A DNA stretch of 64,000 nt from Streptomyces ochraceiscleroticus. Lineage in GTDB: Bacteria; Actinomycetota; Actinomycetes; Streptomycetales; Streptomycetaceae. A program made the translations under genes and the position numbers. Positions 26,877 through 34,802 of this stretch are shown one piece after another. How positions within the stretch are numbered: the stretch's first letter is position 1; each line of letters begins with the position of its first letter. The stretch covers positions 124,001-188,000 of the forward strand of contig NZ_JOAX01000012.1 of assembly GCF_000720485.1 (NCBI RefSeq), written 5' to 3'. Under the pieces are notes generated by a model. The model was given only the letters and a program-made list of their open reading frames with translations, ran no database searches and was not told the origin of the DNA.

Positions 26877-27134
26877 CGCACGCCGACCGGACACCTGACG
26901 CGCGCCGGCCGCGCTGTCAGTGGCACCCGTTACTGTGTTGAGCAGGGGTTCTGCGACCCCCCATTGGGGGAAGTGGTGGGGTGAAACGGTACGGCGCCCG
27001 CCCGGGCTCTCCTCCCACCTGCCCCTCTCCGAGGGGCACCGGACGCCAACCGGTACCCACCCGAACTCCCCCTCCGTACGACCCGATCGCCGTCGGCAGG
27101 CCCCGACGCGCCCGAAAGGCAACTTGAACCCCCC

Positions 27135-27785
27135 ATGGCTGAACTGGTGTTCTTCAGCGGCACGATGGACTGCGGAAAGTCGACTCTGGCCCTACAGATT
27201 GGGCACAACCGTTCGGCTCGGGGGCTGCAGGGTGTGATCTTCACCCGGGATGACCGTGCGGGGGAGGGGAAGCTGTCGTCGCGTCTGGGACTGGTGACGG
27301 ATGCAGTGGAGGCCACCGCGGGAATGGACCTGTACGGGTACCTCGTGGAGCAGATGACGCACGGCGGCAAGGTCGATTACGTCATCGTGGACGAGGCCCA
27401 GTTCCTCGCGCCCGAACAGATCGATCAGCTGGCGCGGATCGTGGACGACCTGGCCCTGGATGTCTTCGCCTTCGGCATCACCACAGACTTCCGCACGAAG
27501 CTCTTCCCCGGGTCGCAACGGCTGCTCGAGTTGGCGGACCGGATCGAGGCGTTGCAGGTCGAGGCGATGTGCTGGTGCGGTGCCCGGGCCACGCACAACG
27601 CCCGCACGGTGGGCGGCGAGATGGTGGTCGAGGGCGAGCAGGTGGTGGTGGGGGATGTGGCCATGCCCGCAGAGGAAGTCGGGTACGAGGTCCTCTGCCG
27701 ACGCCATCACCGCAAGCGGATGACGAGCGCCGCGGCACGGGCGGCGGCACTGTCGCCCGATGTCCTGCCGGTCACCACTGACTGA
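27135..27785 (+). CDS. tdk: Thymidine kinase (type II)
   Basis: 216 residues; phosphorylates thymidine in the salvage pathway. P-loop GTMDCGKST at residues 9-17, the DEAQFLAPEQI motif, and zinc-ribbon cysteines CWCGARATHNARTV and LCRRHHRKRM in the lasso region. Preceded by a 258-bp gap. The same frame continues after the stop into a transposase-like scrap, marking the start of the accessory patch. Confidence 0.93.
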   Translation: MAELVFFSGTMDCGKSTLALQIGHNRSARGLQGVIFTRDDRAGEGKLSSRLGLVTDAVEATAGMDLYGYLVEQMTHGGKVDYVIVDEAQFLAPEQIDQLARIVDDLALDVFAFGITTDFRTKLFPGSQRLLELADRIEALQVEAMCWCGARATHNARTVGGEMVVEGEQVVVGDVAMPAEEVGYEVLCRRHHRKRMTSAAARAAALSPDVLPVTTD

Positions 27786-27986
27786 GGCGGGGGCTTCGGC
27801 ACCGGCACCGGGACCGCGACCGCCTGCCGCTACATCCGCGAGGCCGGCGAGGTCCTGGTCGCACGCGCGCCCACCCTCGCGCGGGCCGTGGACGTTGTCC
27901 GCCAAGCCGACCCCGGCCGCCGTCGCATGTTCGCCTTCGACACTCCGGACACGCACTCCACCACGGCAGCAGACACGGAAGACTGA
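27786..27986 (+). pseudogene. Fragment of an IS5-type transposase (N-terminal helix-turn-helix part)
   Basis: The frame directly after the tdk stop reads GGGFGTGTGTATACRYIREA then GEVLVARAPTLARAVDVV, resembling the (F)GxxxxTAxRYVxE...LAxxAPTLxxAV stretch found near the N-terminus of Streptomyces IS5-family transposases. The catalytic DDE part is missing. The frame then runs into unrelated residues and stops at 27984-27986. No terminal repeats typical of a complete insertion sequence were found. Confidence 0.6.
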
Positions 27987-27992
27987 TGATTC

Positions 27993-28052
27993 ATCGAAGC
28001 TCAGTTGGCTCAAGGCGACTTGCTCGGCCACCCATCCCAACGGAGCTTCGAT
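27993..28052. repeat. Long inverted repeat after the transposase scrap
   Basis: ATCGAAGCTCAGTTGG (27993-28008) pairs with CCAACGGAGCTTCGAT (28037-28052): 15 of 16 pairs around a 28-nt spacer. It could be a terminator for tdk or a leftover element end. Confidence 0.75.
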
Positions 28053-28105
28053 CTCGTGGTCATGCCTTACTCACTTGGGGAAACGACCGCAATCCGGACT
28101 TTGCG

Positions 28106-28524
28106 TCAGCCCTGCCCCGGAGTTTGGCCAGCGCCTGACTCCAGAACTTTCACGCCGCTCTGCGACAATGCCGAACCCAGCACCGCCTGCCGAAATGTAC
28201 GGACCTCAAGTACCCGCTCCTGATTGAGATGGATCTCCATCCCGCGCGGCTGCCACATCTTCCCAGCCGGAAGGTAGACAGCGCCCAGGATCTCACCCAG
28301 CTCCGCGCTAAGCACCACGCCCTCGCTGCCAAGCAGCTGCAGCCCTTGCTGGAGAGCTCAATTGCACCAAGCGTGAACTCGCTTGTCTCCAGCGAAGGTT
28401 CGTAATAGGTGACCGGATGCAACTGTTCAGAGCCCAGCACACCAAGTTGTTGACGCCCAGTCGTTGCGGCCAGTGCGCGCAGCTGTTTTTGTGCCCGCGC
28501 CCGCTTGGACAACAAGGCCGTCAC
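28106..28524 (-). pseudogene. Unidentified gene split by a frameshift
   Basis: On the minus strand a frame from 28524 reads MTALLSKRARAQKQLRALAA, then SLETSEFTLGAIE, and loses sense near 28356. A second frame then continues ALQQGLQLLGSEGVVLSAEL, GEILGAVYLPAGKMWQP and ends at 28106. Joined, they give about 139 residues with a coherent amphipathic character; the offset fits one missing base. The family is not recognised. Codon use is less G+C-biased than neighbouring core genes. It could be a real frameshift, a sequencing error or two unrelated frames. Confidence 0.45.
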
Positions 28525-28618
28525 CGGCAGAAGCGCTGCACGGATATGCCCGGCTCGCCCGAAAGTAGACGACTACGACGCTGCTGCTTCAAATCTGTTT
28601 CCTGATGTTCAGTACTAG

Positions 28619-29275
28619 TCACGAAGCTCCTCCTTCAGATACTCGCCTATCACGCTCGCGAGCTGCTACATCCATTGCCTTCAGGTACTGGTCGTAACAC
28701 CACTTGGCATGATCCGGAACCCTCCTGAAAACGGCGCGCATCGCCAACGTGAGGATGAGGCTGGCACCAGCAAGCCCAACAGATTGAGGACTAAATGCAG
28801 CGAAGCTCCCGATCGCGGCGAGCAGGAAGACAATCGCGCCAAACAGGAAGAGGACAGCGCTGAAAATAGTGCGCGCCTTCGGGCTGTTGCCCCAGCCGTA
28901 CTGCATCGGCGCCTCCGTACTACCGGAAACGCCACATTGCGGTACTACGTTGCCGGCCTGAATGTCGTACGACAGAGCCAACTCTGGCGTCAGGCTGCCT
29001 GCCGGCAGCGCCCGTCCCTCGTCTGTGTGCGCTAGCACAACCCAGCTCTGGATGGCCTCCCACCTGCGCTGATTTTCTCCCCGTATGCGGTTGAGGATTG
29101 CCCCACATCCGCCGCACACTACGACCAAGAGCACAACTGCCGAAACCGCATACAGCGCTATACCTGGGACGATGTACTTCGGGGCAGAGTAGACACTTAC
29201 ACACATCAGTGCGATGCAGGCTGCAAAGACCAATGCGCGCAAGAGAGAAATGTCCTGGCGGACGAGGGCTTTCAT
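28619..29275 (-). CDS. Hypothetical membrane protein in accessory patch
   Basis: 218 residues, family not recognised. Two N-terminal membrane helices (about 13-31 and 35-56, the second ending VVCGGCG), a soluble middle (about 60-135) and two more helices (about 137-158 and 163-180), then a basic/acidic tail DVAARERDRRVSEGGAS. Base composition is visibly lower in G+C than the flanking core genes, suggesting transfer. A 5'-truncated reading frame lies just upstream on the same strand. The ribosome-binding site is weak, so the start is uncertain. Confidence 0.65.
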   Translation of the reverse strand: MKALVRQDISLLRALVFAACIALMCVSVYSAPKYIVPGIALYAVSAVVLLVVVCGGCGAILNRIRGENQRRWEAIQSWVVLAHTDEGRALPAGSLTPELALSYDIQAGNVVPQCGVSGSTEAPMQYGWGNSPKARTIFSAVLFLFGAIVFLLAAIGSFAAFSPQSVGLAGASLILTLAMRAVFRRVPDHAKWCYDQYLKAMDVAARERDRRVSEGGAS

Positions 29276-29379
29276 TCGCCGCCATGGCCCGTACCTGTTC
29301 TCCAGCGAGGCACATGCCTGCGAGCAAATCCCTCTGCTTCCGCGAGGGGGGATAAGTGAGTGCTCCTGTGATTCCCTAG

Positions 29380-29700
29380 TTACGGTTCAGGGCTGAAGGG
29401 GGCACGGCGTGTCCGGTTCATTCGGCTTGGGTAGATGGCGCGTCGGCTCGCCCCATTCTTCGGCGGTATGCGCCACATCTCCCTCTCAAAGTACGGAACT
29501 TGACCAACGTCACTGAGAGGATACCCAAGCGGTAAGCCCAAGTTTTCGTGTACTGATCTACCGAATAGGGCCTTTTCCTGGTCCTTTTCGGCCTGGGCTT
29601 TCGGCTCACCCGTGTTGAGGGCGCCGTCGGAGCCACCGGCTTCCGTGCCGCAGGAGGAACCGGTGGCCTGGCAAATTTGTTGGTAACCGCTGGCCGAGTT
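29380..29700 (-). pseudogene. 5'-truncated reading frame, unidentified
   Basis: On the minus strand one frame stays open from about 29700 to a TAA at 29380-29382 without a usable start. It contains SGYQQICQATGSSCGTEAGG, then EPKAQAEKDQEKALFGRSVH, NLGLPLGYPLSDVGQVPYF and EREMWRIPPKN. The composition looks like protein and holds a TTA codon, but I know no match. The 5' boundary blends into ordinary high-G+C sequence, suggesting the gene was cut at recombination. Together with the membrane protein downstream it may be the remains of a two-gene unit. An overlapping frame at 29418-29750 is arginine-rich and less convincing. Confidence 0.4.
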
Positions 29701-29789
29701 CGGTGGTGACGCCGGTGCCCACCCCGGCGGGTACGGGCGCCGGGCGGCACGAGCCGGGTGCGAGGTGCCGCGTCGGCGTCCCTGCGTGG

Positions 29790-30569
29790 TTACTGCGTCG
29801 GCCGCTGTACCACCATGAATTCCGCGCCCTCAGGGTCGGTGACCGTCGCCAGGCGTCCGTGGGGCGAGTTCCGGGGCGCGCCGGTCACCTGTCCGCCCAG
29901 CTCCGTGACGCGGCGGGCCGCCGCGTCCGTGTCGGAGACCGCGAAGTACGTCGTCCAGTGCGGTCCCCGCTCCTGGGGCAGCGTGTTGCCCGCCCCATGG
30001 ATGCCCGCCACCGGCCGCCCCTTGAGGCAGAGCGTCAGGTCGTCGCCTCCGGGGCCGTCCGCCGCCTCCGTCTCGAAGCCGAAGACGTGCTCGTAGAATC
30101 TGCCGGCCGTGGCGGCCTCCGGGGTCACCAGTTCGTTCCACGCCAGGGTGCCCGGCTCGCCGGCCACCGCCGTGCCCTTCATGGTGTGCCCCTGCCAGAT
30201 CCCGAAGACCGCGCCCTGCGGGTCCGAGGCGAGTGCCATCCGCCCCGCGTGGTCGGCGTCCAGCGGGCCGACGCCGACCGTGCCGCCGCAGGCGCGGATC
30301 CGCTCGGTGACGGCGTCCGCGTCGTCGCTCGCCAGATAGGGCGTCCAGGCGATGGAGAGCTGCCGTTCGGGGGGCAGCACGCCCATCCCGGCCACCTCCC
30401 GGCCGGCCGACAGCGCCCGTACGTAGGGACCGAGTTGCTGCGGCCCCGGCCGGAACTCCCAGCCGAACAGCGCACTGTAGAAGTCCTGCGTGGCGGGCAG
30501 GTCGTGCACCATGAGACTCACCCAGCAAGGGGTGCCGGGCGTCCGCCGGCTCGCTGCCTCGGTCGTCAT
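29790..30569 (-). CDS. Two-domain VOC (glyoxalase/bleomycin-resistance fold) protein
   Basis: 259 residues with two tandem VOC modules: residues about 12-125 (CWVSLMVHDLPATQDFYSAL, FGWEF, ending DPQGAVFGIWQ) and 138-258 (AWNELVTPEAATAGRFYEHV, FGFET, ending DPEGAEFMVVQ). Such proteins are metal-dependent enzymes or ligand-binding proteins; substrate unknown. It marks the return to typical core composition after the accessory patch. Confidence 0.88.
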   Translation of the reverse strand: MTTEAASRRTPGTPCWVSLMVHDLPATQDFYSALFGWEFRPGPQQLGPYVRALSAGREVAGMGVLPPERQLSIAWTPYLASDDADAVTERIRACGGTVGVGPLDADHAGRMALASDPQGAVFGIWQGHTMKGTAVAGEPGTLAWNELVTPEAATAGRFYEHVFGFETEAADGPGGDDLTLCLKGRPVAGIHGAGNTLPQERGPHWTTYFAVSDTDAAARRVTELGGQVTGAPRNSPHGRLATVTDPEGAEFMVVQRPTQ

Positions 30570-30930
30570 CGTCGCTTGCTCCTCGGACCTTCAGGGGTGG
30601 GAACCGTACGAGTACGGGCTGTGCCGTGCAGATGCTCGCATTCCCCCGTGGGCGACGCGGGGCGGCCGCGCCGCCGGTCGCGCGAGCCGTTGCCCGGCCG
30701 GGCCGGAGAGCGCCCGATCTGATGACGCAGTGCCGTTTCTGCCGATGTCACCGTCCTGTGTGAGGGGCCCGTCGGCCATGTAGTGAGCAACCTGTTCTCT
30801 ACGTGGTGAGGACCCGCCCTCCAGGTAGTGAGGAACCTGTCCCTTACGCGGTGAGGAACTGGTTCATGCAGTTGCTCACGGCTTGCCCGGGGGCGGCGTG
30901 GACCGGTCGTGACTGCGCAAGGATGGGGCC
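30570..30930. other. Divergent intergenic region with short tandem repeats
   Basis: 361 bp between the VOC gene and the rhodanese gene. Nothing that looks like a gene; the right half carries four degenerate 22-23-bp repeats, listed separately. Confidence 0.5.
30783..30879 (+). repeat. Four degenerate 22-23-bp tandem repeats closed by an inverted copy
   Basis: GTGAG(G/C)AACCTG-type units begin at 30783, 30806, 30828 and 30851. The first unit's GTGAGCAAC (30783-30791) recurs inverted as GTTGCTCAC at 30871-30879. The array ends about 50 bp before the rhodanese start codon. Confidence 0.75.
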
Positions 30931-31767
30931 ATGAATGCCATCATCTCCGCTACCGAACTGGCGAGCGAGCTGGCGGGCGGGACGCCTCCGGTGCTCCTCG
31001 ATGTCCGCTGGCAGCAGGGCGGTCCGTCCGGGCCCGCCGAGTACGCGACCGGCCATCTGCCCGGCGCCGTCTACGTCGACCTCGACGCCGATCTGGCCGG
31101 GCCCGCGGGCTCCGGGGGCCGCCACCCGCTGCCGGATCCGGAGGACTTCGCGGCGGCCATGCGCGCGGCGGGCGTCTCGAAGGACCGCGCGGTGGTCGTG
31201 TACGACGGCGGACAGGGCTGGGGGGCGGCCCGCGCCTGGTGGCTGCTGCGCTGGGCGGGGCACGAGGACGTACGCGCCCTGGACGGCGGCCTGGCCGCCT
31301 GGCGGGCGGCGGGCGGCGAGTTGACCGACGAGGAGCCCGCTCCGAAGCCCGGCGACTTCACGGCGGCGCCCGGCGCGGTGCCCGTGCTGACCGCCGACGA
31401 GGCGGCCGCGCTGGCCCGTCGCGGGGTGCTCCTGGACGCGCGGGCGGCGGAGCGCTACCGGGGCGAGGTCGAGCCCATCGACCCGGTCGCCGGCCACATC
31501 CCGGGTGCGCGCTCCGCCCCGACGGTCGAGAACGTCGCCTCGGACGGCAGGTTCCGGTCGGCCGCCGAACTGGCCGAGCGCTTCAGTGCCCTTGGGGCCG
31601 CGCCGGGCGCCGAGGTCGGGGTCTACTGCGGCTCGGGCGTCTCCGCCGCGCACGAGGTGCTGGCGCTGGCCGTGGCGGGCGTTCCGGCGGCCCTGTACGT
31701 CGGCTCCTGGAGCGAGTGGTCGGGCGACGCGTCCCGGCCGGTGGCCACGGGGCCCGAGGCGGGCTGA
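30931..31767 (+). CDS. Sulfurtransferase (thiosulfate/3-mercaptopyruvate type, two rhodanese domains)
   Basis: 278 residues. Inactive N-terminal rhodanese domain (about 5-130) and catalytic C-terminal domain (about 150-270) with the persulfide-forming Cys233 in VYCGSGVSA; the first domain has Asp-Gly-Gly at the equivalent loop. CGSGV(T/S) loops are typical of mercaptopyruvate sulfurtransferases. The gene follows a tandem-repeat array and is convergent with sepH. Confidence 0.92.
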   Translation: MNAIISATELASELAGGTPPVLLDVRWQQGGPSGPAEYATGHLPGAVYVDLDADLAGPAGSGGRHPLPDPEDFAAAMRAAGVSKDRAVVVYDGGQGWGAARAWWLLRWAGHEDVRALDGGLAAWRAAGGELTDEEPAPKPGDFTAAPGAVPVLTADEAAALARRGVLLDARAAERYRGEVEPIDPVAGHIPGARSAPTVENVASDGRFRSAAELAERFSALGAAPGAEVGVYCGSGVSAAHEVLALAVAGVPAALYVGSWSEWSGDASRPVATGPEAG

Positions 31768-31884
31768 GAGGGCAATCCAAGGCGCCGGGGGCGGTACGCG
31801 GGCAAGTGCGAGGAGTACGAGGAGATCGCACCCGCCGTGGCCGCCCTGCGGCGCGGAAACGGTTGCGCGTGGGCCGGGGCCGAC

Positions 31885-31943
31885 CGCAGGACCGTTTCCG
31901 TCCCGGCCGACCGCTCGCCGTAGCGCTCGCAGGACCGTTTCCG
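31885..31943. repeat. 16-bp direct repeat in the gap before sepH
   Basis: CGCAGGACCGTTTCCG occurs at 31885-31900 and again at 31928-31943. No function assigned. Confidence 0.6.
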
Positions 31944-31953
31944 CACGCGGGCA

Positions 31954-31979
31954 GCCCAAGGCCGAAGTGCGCCTTGGGC
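31954..31979 (-). terminator. sepH terminator
   Basis: GCCCAAGGC (31954-31962) pairs with GCCTTGGGC (31971-31979), 15 nt past the sepH stop; it can also serve the convergent rhodanese gene. Confidence 0.75.
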
Positions 31980-31993
31980 CGACCGCTCCGCGG

Positions 31994-33088
31994 TCAGGCG
32001 TCCGGCTTCTTGCGCCGCGTACCGAAGACGATCTCGTCCCAGCTCGGCACCGCGGCGCGGCGGCCGGGACGGACGCCGTCCGCTTCGGCCTGACGGTCGG
32101 TCGTACCCGTGAGCCGGTCCCGGTGTCCCGCGACGGCGCGCGGCATCAGCACGTCGGCGTACGCGGAGCCGGCGCCTGCGCTCGCAGCCGGGGCGGCGGG
32201 CTCCTCCTCGATCTCGGCTTCCGTGGCCGGCTCGTCGTCCGGCGGCGTCTTCGGCTCGGGGACGACCAGGTCGCCCCGGAAGCTCGGCACCGCCTCCAGC
32301 AGGCTGGTCAGCGAGTCGCGCGGGTCCCGCTCCTCGGTCTCCTCGACGGCGGCCGAGGCCGAGGCCGCGGGCACGTCCTCCTCCTCGGCGGCCGGCGGTG
32401 CGGGCCGCTCGGAGGGTCGCTCCGCCGGCTGCGGACGGTCCAGGGACCGGTCCAGCGGCCGGTCACGGGGCAGCCGGGCGATCCGCGGCACGAACGGGAA
32501 GCTCGGCTCGGGGGTGTCGTCGGTCTCGCCGATCAGCGCCCGCGCCTCGTCGTCCACGGCCTGTACGAGCCGCCGGGGCGGGTCGTACGTCCAGCTCGCG
32601 GAGTGCGGCTCGGCCGCGACGCGGTAGACGAGCAGTACCTCCCAGGTGCCGTCGTCCCGGCGCCAGGAGTCCCACTGCACGGTGTCCTTGTCGACGCCGC
32701 GCAGCAGCAGCCGCTCGGCGACCGCCTCGCCCAGCTGTGGACCGGTGTTCTCGCCGGGCCGGCGCACGGGCGTCTTGCGGGCGCGCTCGGCCATGAACGC
32801 GCGCTCTGCGAGCACCGGGCCTTCGAAGCGCCGCACCCGGTCGACGGGGATGCCGGCGAGCTGGGCGACCTCCTCGGCGGAGGCGCCGGCCCTTATACGG
32901 GCCTGGATGTCGCGTGGCCGGAGGTGGCTCTCCACCTCGATCTCGATCTGGCCCAGGCGTGCGCGGTCATTGCGCACCGCGGCACGCAGCCGCTCGTCGA
33001 TCGGCAGCGTGTACTCGGTGCTGTCCGCAGCCTTGAGCACCAGCCGTGTGCCGTCGTTCGATACGGCCACGACACGCAGTTCGGGCAT
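31994..33088 (-). CDS. sepH: Cell-division protein SepH (DUF3071)
   Basis: 364 residues. Start is the ATG at 33088 (MPELRVVAVSNDGTRLVLKA), preceded by GGGAGGT on the minus strand; an upstream in-frame start would add 29 unlikely residues. The DUF3071 region covers residues about 1-170 with a helix-turn-helix-like core (SAEEVAQLAGIPVDRVRRFE), then an acidic, proline-rich linker and a conserved C-terminal end SWDEIVFGTRRKK. SepH binds FtsZ and stimulates its assembly during Streptomyces sporulation septation. Confidence 0.93.
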   Translation of the reverse strand: MPELRVVAVSNDGTRLVLKAADSTEYTLPIDERLRAAVRNDRARLGQIEIEVESHLRPRDIQARIRAGASAEEVAQLAGIPVDRVRRFEGPVLAERAFMAERARKTPVRRPGENTGPQLGEAVAERLLLRGVDKDTVQWDSWRRDDGTWEVLLVYRVAAEPHSASWTYDPPRRLVQAVDDEARALIGETDDTPEPSFPFVPRIARLPRDRPLDRSLDRPQPAERPSERPAPPAAEEEDVPAASASAAVEETEERDPRDSLTSLLEAVPSFRGDLVVPEPKTPPDDEPATEAEIEEEPAAPAASAGAGSAYADVLMPRAVAGHRDRLTGTTDRQAEADGVRPGRRAAVPSWDEIVFGTRRKKPDA

Positions 33089-33608
33089 GGGGACCTCCCG
33101 GGTGGTGCCTGCCGACGTCACGTGCGTCGCTGCTTCCGCTAGTCGAGTGTGGCCTGCCCGGGTGCAGCCTGCCACAACATTGCCGAGTTGCCCGGCGTGT
33201 CAGGCTGTGGCCCTGAAACGCCGTTATGACACGGTAACCAGTTTGCAACCTCCGGTGACCGTACCGGTTGCCCTGTGTACCAGCACCCCGTGCCGAGTGG
33301 CGGCGCCCCGGGGCGAGAGCCGCCTTGCGGGCCCCTCCCGTGGGTCCGGGCAGCCGGACGGGAAACCGGGGCCAGGATTCGCAACAGTACTCCATTCGGA
33401 CCACCGGGGTGGGGCGCCGCGCCGCCGAGTTTTCCCTGTCCAGGGGAGTCCGGTCGCCTTGTCGACCTCTCTACTTATGGGATCGGATGACGGGCTGCAC
33501 GGAATCATGTGACCTGGTTCACAAAATCGCCAGAAATGGAACTATCCAGTCCGCCCAAATGTCCCTTCTCTGTGCAAGACGGATCGAAGCGTCGCTCAAG
33601 GGCCGAGG
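33089..33608. other. Divergent promoter region of sepH and the disordered membrane protein
   Basis: 520 bp without a gene. A possible minus-strand sepH promoter combines TTGCAA near 33245-33240 with a TAACGG-like box 16 bases on (low confidence). A Crp-like palindrome at 33508-33523 lies 85 bases ahead of the plus-strand gene. The last 130 bases are noticeably A+T-richer. Confidence 0.45.
33508..33523. promoter_or_regulatory. Crp-like palindrome TGTGA-N6-TCACA
   Basis: TGTGACCTGGTTCACA fits the E. coli CRP consensus exactly in both half-sites and fits the Streptomyces GTG-N6-xNCAC pattern except for one base. It lies 85 bp upstream of the gene at 33609. Confidence 0.5.
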
Positions 33609-34778
33609 ATGGACGACAGAACCGATAGCAAGACAAAGAAGACCGGAAGGGAGAAACGGATCGACCTGAGCGTCGCCCAGGTGGCGGGCAGCGCGCTCGC
33701 GGCGGCGGTCGCCGCCTACCTGGCCGGACGGCTCGGCGTCTACGGGACGGTCATCGGTGCCGGCGTGGTCAGCGTGGTCGCCACCACCGGCGGGTCGATC
33801 TTCCAGCACCTCTTCCGGCGCACCGGGGAACAGGTCAAGGAGGCGACGGTCAGCACGCGGCCCCGGCCGCGCCGCCGCCAGGAGCTCGGCAGCCGGACGG
33901 CGGCCTCCAGTACGGGTGTGCGCGGGGCGACACGCGTCAGGTCCGCGTCCTCGGCAGGCGTGACGATGGTGCTCCCGACGTTCGACCGCGGCGGTACGGA
34001 GGACGAGATCACCTCCGTGGCGGCGGCCGGCAACGCCGACGCGACCCGGACCCTGCCCCGGTCGCCCGCGCTCGACGAGACGCAGGTCCTCACCGCCTCG
34101 TCCGCGGCCGACGAGACGCAGGTCCTCGTCCCGCCCGGTGCGGAGGACGCGACCCGGACGGTGCCGCAGCAGGACGCGCGCACGATGGCGCTGCGTACCG
34201 TGGCGGAGCCGCCCGGCGGCGCCTCTGTGGCGGAGACCTCCGACGAGGCCCACGACGACGAGTCCAGGACGCTGTACGGCACCCGGCTGCGCGGCCGGCG
34301 CCGCACCTGGCTCGCCGCGCTCGCGGTCTTCCTGCTCGCGATGGCCGGGGTCACCGCCTTCGAGCTGGCCACCGGGCACGACGCCGCGGGCGGCAACGGC
34401 ACGTCGGTCAGCAACTTCTTCCGCTCCGGCGGGGGCGGTGACAGCGCCCCGACGACGCCGACACCGCAGCCGAGCACGTCCAGCGAGGACACGGACCGCG
34501 GTGGCGTTACCGAGGGGCCGACCCCGCAGCCGGACGCCACGGACGGCACTGCGGACAGCGGCTCCGACGCGAACTCGGGGGCGGACAGCGGCAGCGACAG
34601 CTCGGACGACGAGACCACCGCGCCCAGCCCCTCGCCGAGCGACGGCGACGAGTCCGCTGATCCGACGCCCACGCCGACCGACGGCTCGGACGACGGCGCG
34701 AGCAGCAGCCCGGACACTGGGAGCGGCGCCGACGGCGCCCAGGACGCCGGACAGACCCCGGCCCCCGGCTCCTCCTGA
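33609..34778 (+). CDS. Membrane protein with disordered acidic tail and repeated Thr motifs
   Basis: 389 residues, function unknown. A charged start (KKTGREKRIDL) leads into a hydrophobic stretch (about 20-62). A long disordered region follows with repeated DATRTLP, DETQVLT, DETQVLV, DATRTVP units (about 150-195), which look like Ser/Thr-kinase target sites and possible FHA-domain ligands. One clear membrane helix sits at about 235-255 (TWLAALAVFLLAMAGVTAF). The C-terminal 130 residues are Ser/Thr/Asp/Pro-rich and probably outside the membrane. Probably single-gene; a cell-envelope role is only a guess. Confidence 0.8.
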   Translation: MDDRTDSKTKKTGREKRIDLSVAQVAGSALAAAVAAYLAGRLGVYGTVIGAGVVSVVATTGGSIFQHLFRRTGEQVKEATVSTRPRPRRRQELGSRTAASSTGVRGATRVRSASSAGVTMVLPTFDRGGTEDEITSVAAAGNADATRTLPRSPALDETQVLTASSAADETQVLVPPGAEDATRTVPQQDARTMALRTVAEPPGGASVAETSDEAHDDESRTLYGTRLRGRRRTWLAALAVFLLAMAGVTAFELATGHDAAGGNGTSVSNFFRSGGGGDSAPTTPTPQPSTSSEDTDRGGVTEGPTPQPDATDGTADSGSDANSGADSGSDSSDDETTAPSPSPSDGDESADPTPTPTDGSDDGASSSPDTGSGADGAQDAGQTPAPGSS

Positions 34779-34802
34779 GCCCGGGCCGGGGCGCGCCCCG
34801 CG

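Noticed and set aside
28920..29327. 135-codon minus-strand frame overlapping the membrane protein gene
   Set aside because: Out of frame with the hydrophobic four-helix protein at 28619-29275, and no membrane or domain pattern of its own.
29418..29750. 110-codon frame on the minus strand
   Set aside because: Arg/Pro-rich product typical of a shadow frame; the overlapping frame ending at 29380 has more protein-like composition but lacks a start.
29790..30569. VOC gene as an antibiotic-resistance gene
   Set aside because: Two-domain VOC proteins are common and varied in Streptomyces; nothing in the sequence points to bleomycin or fosfomycin resistance specifically.
30783..30879. Short repeats considered as a CRISPR array
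   Set aside because: Units are degenerate and directly adjacent with no unique spacers; no cas genes.
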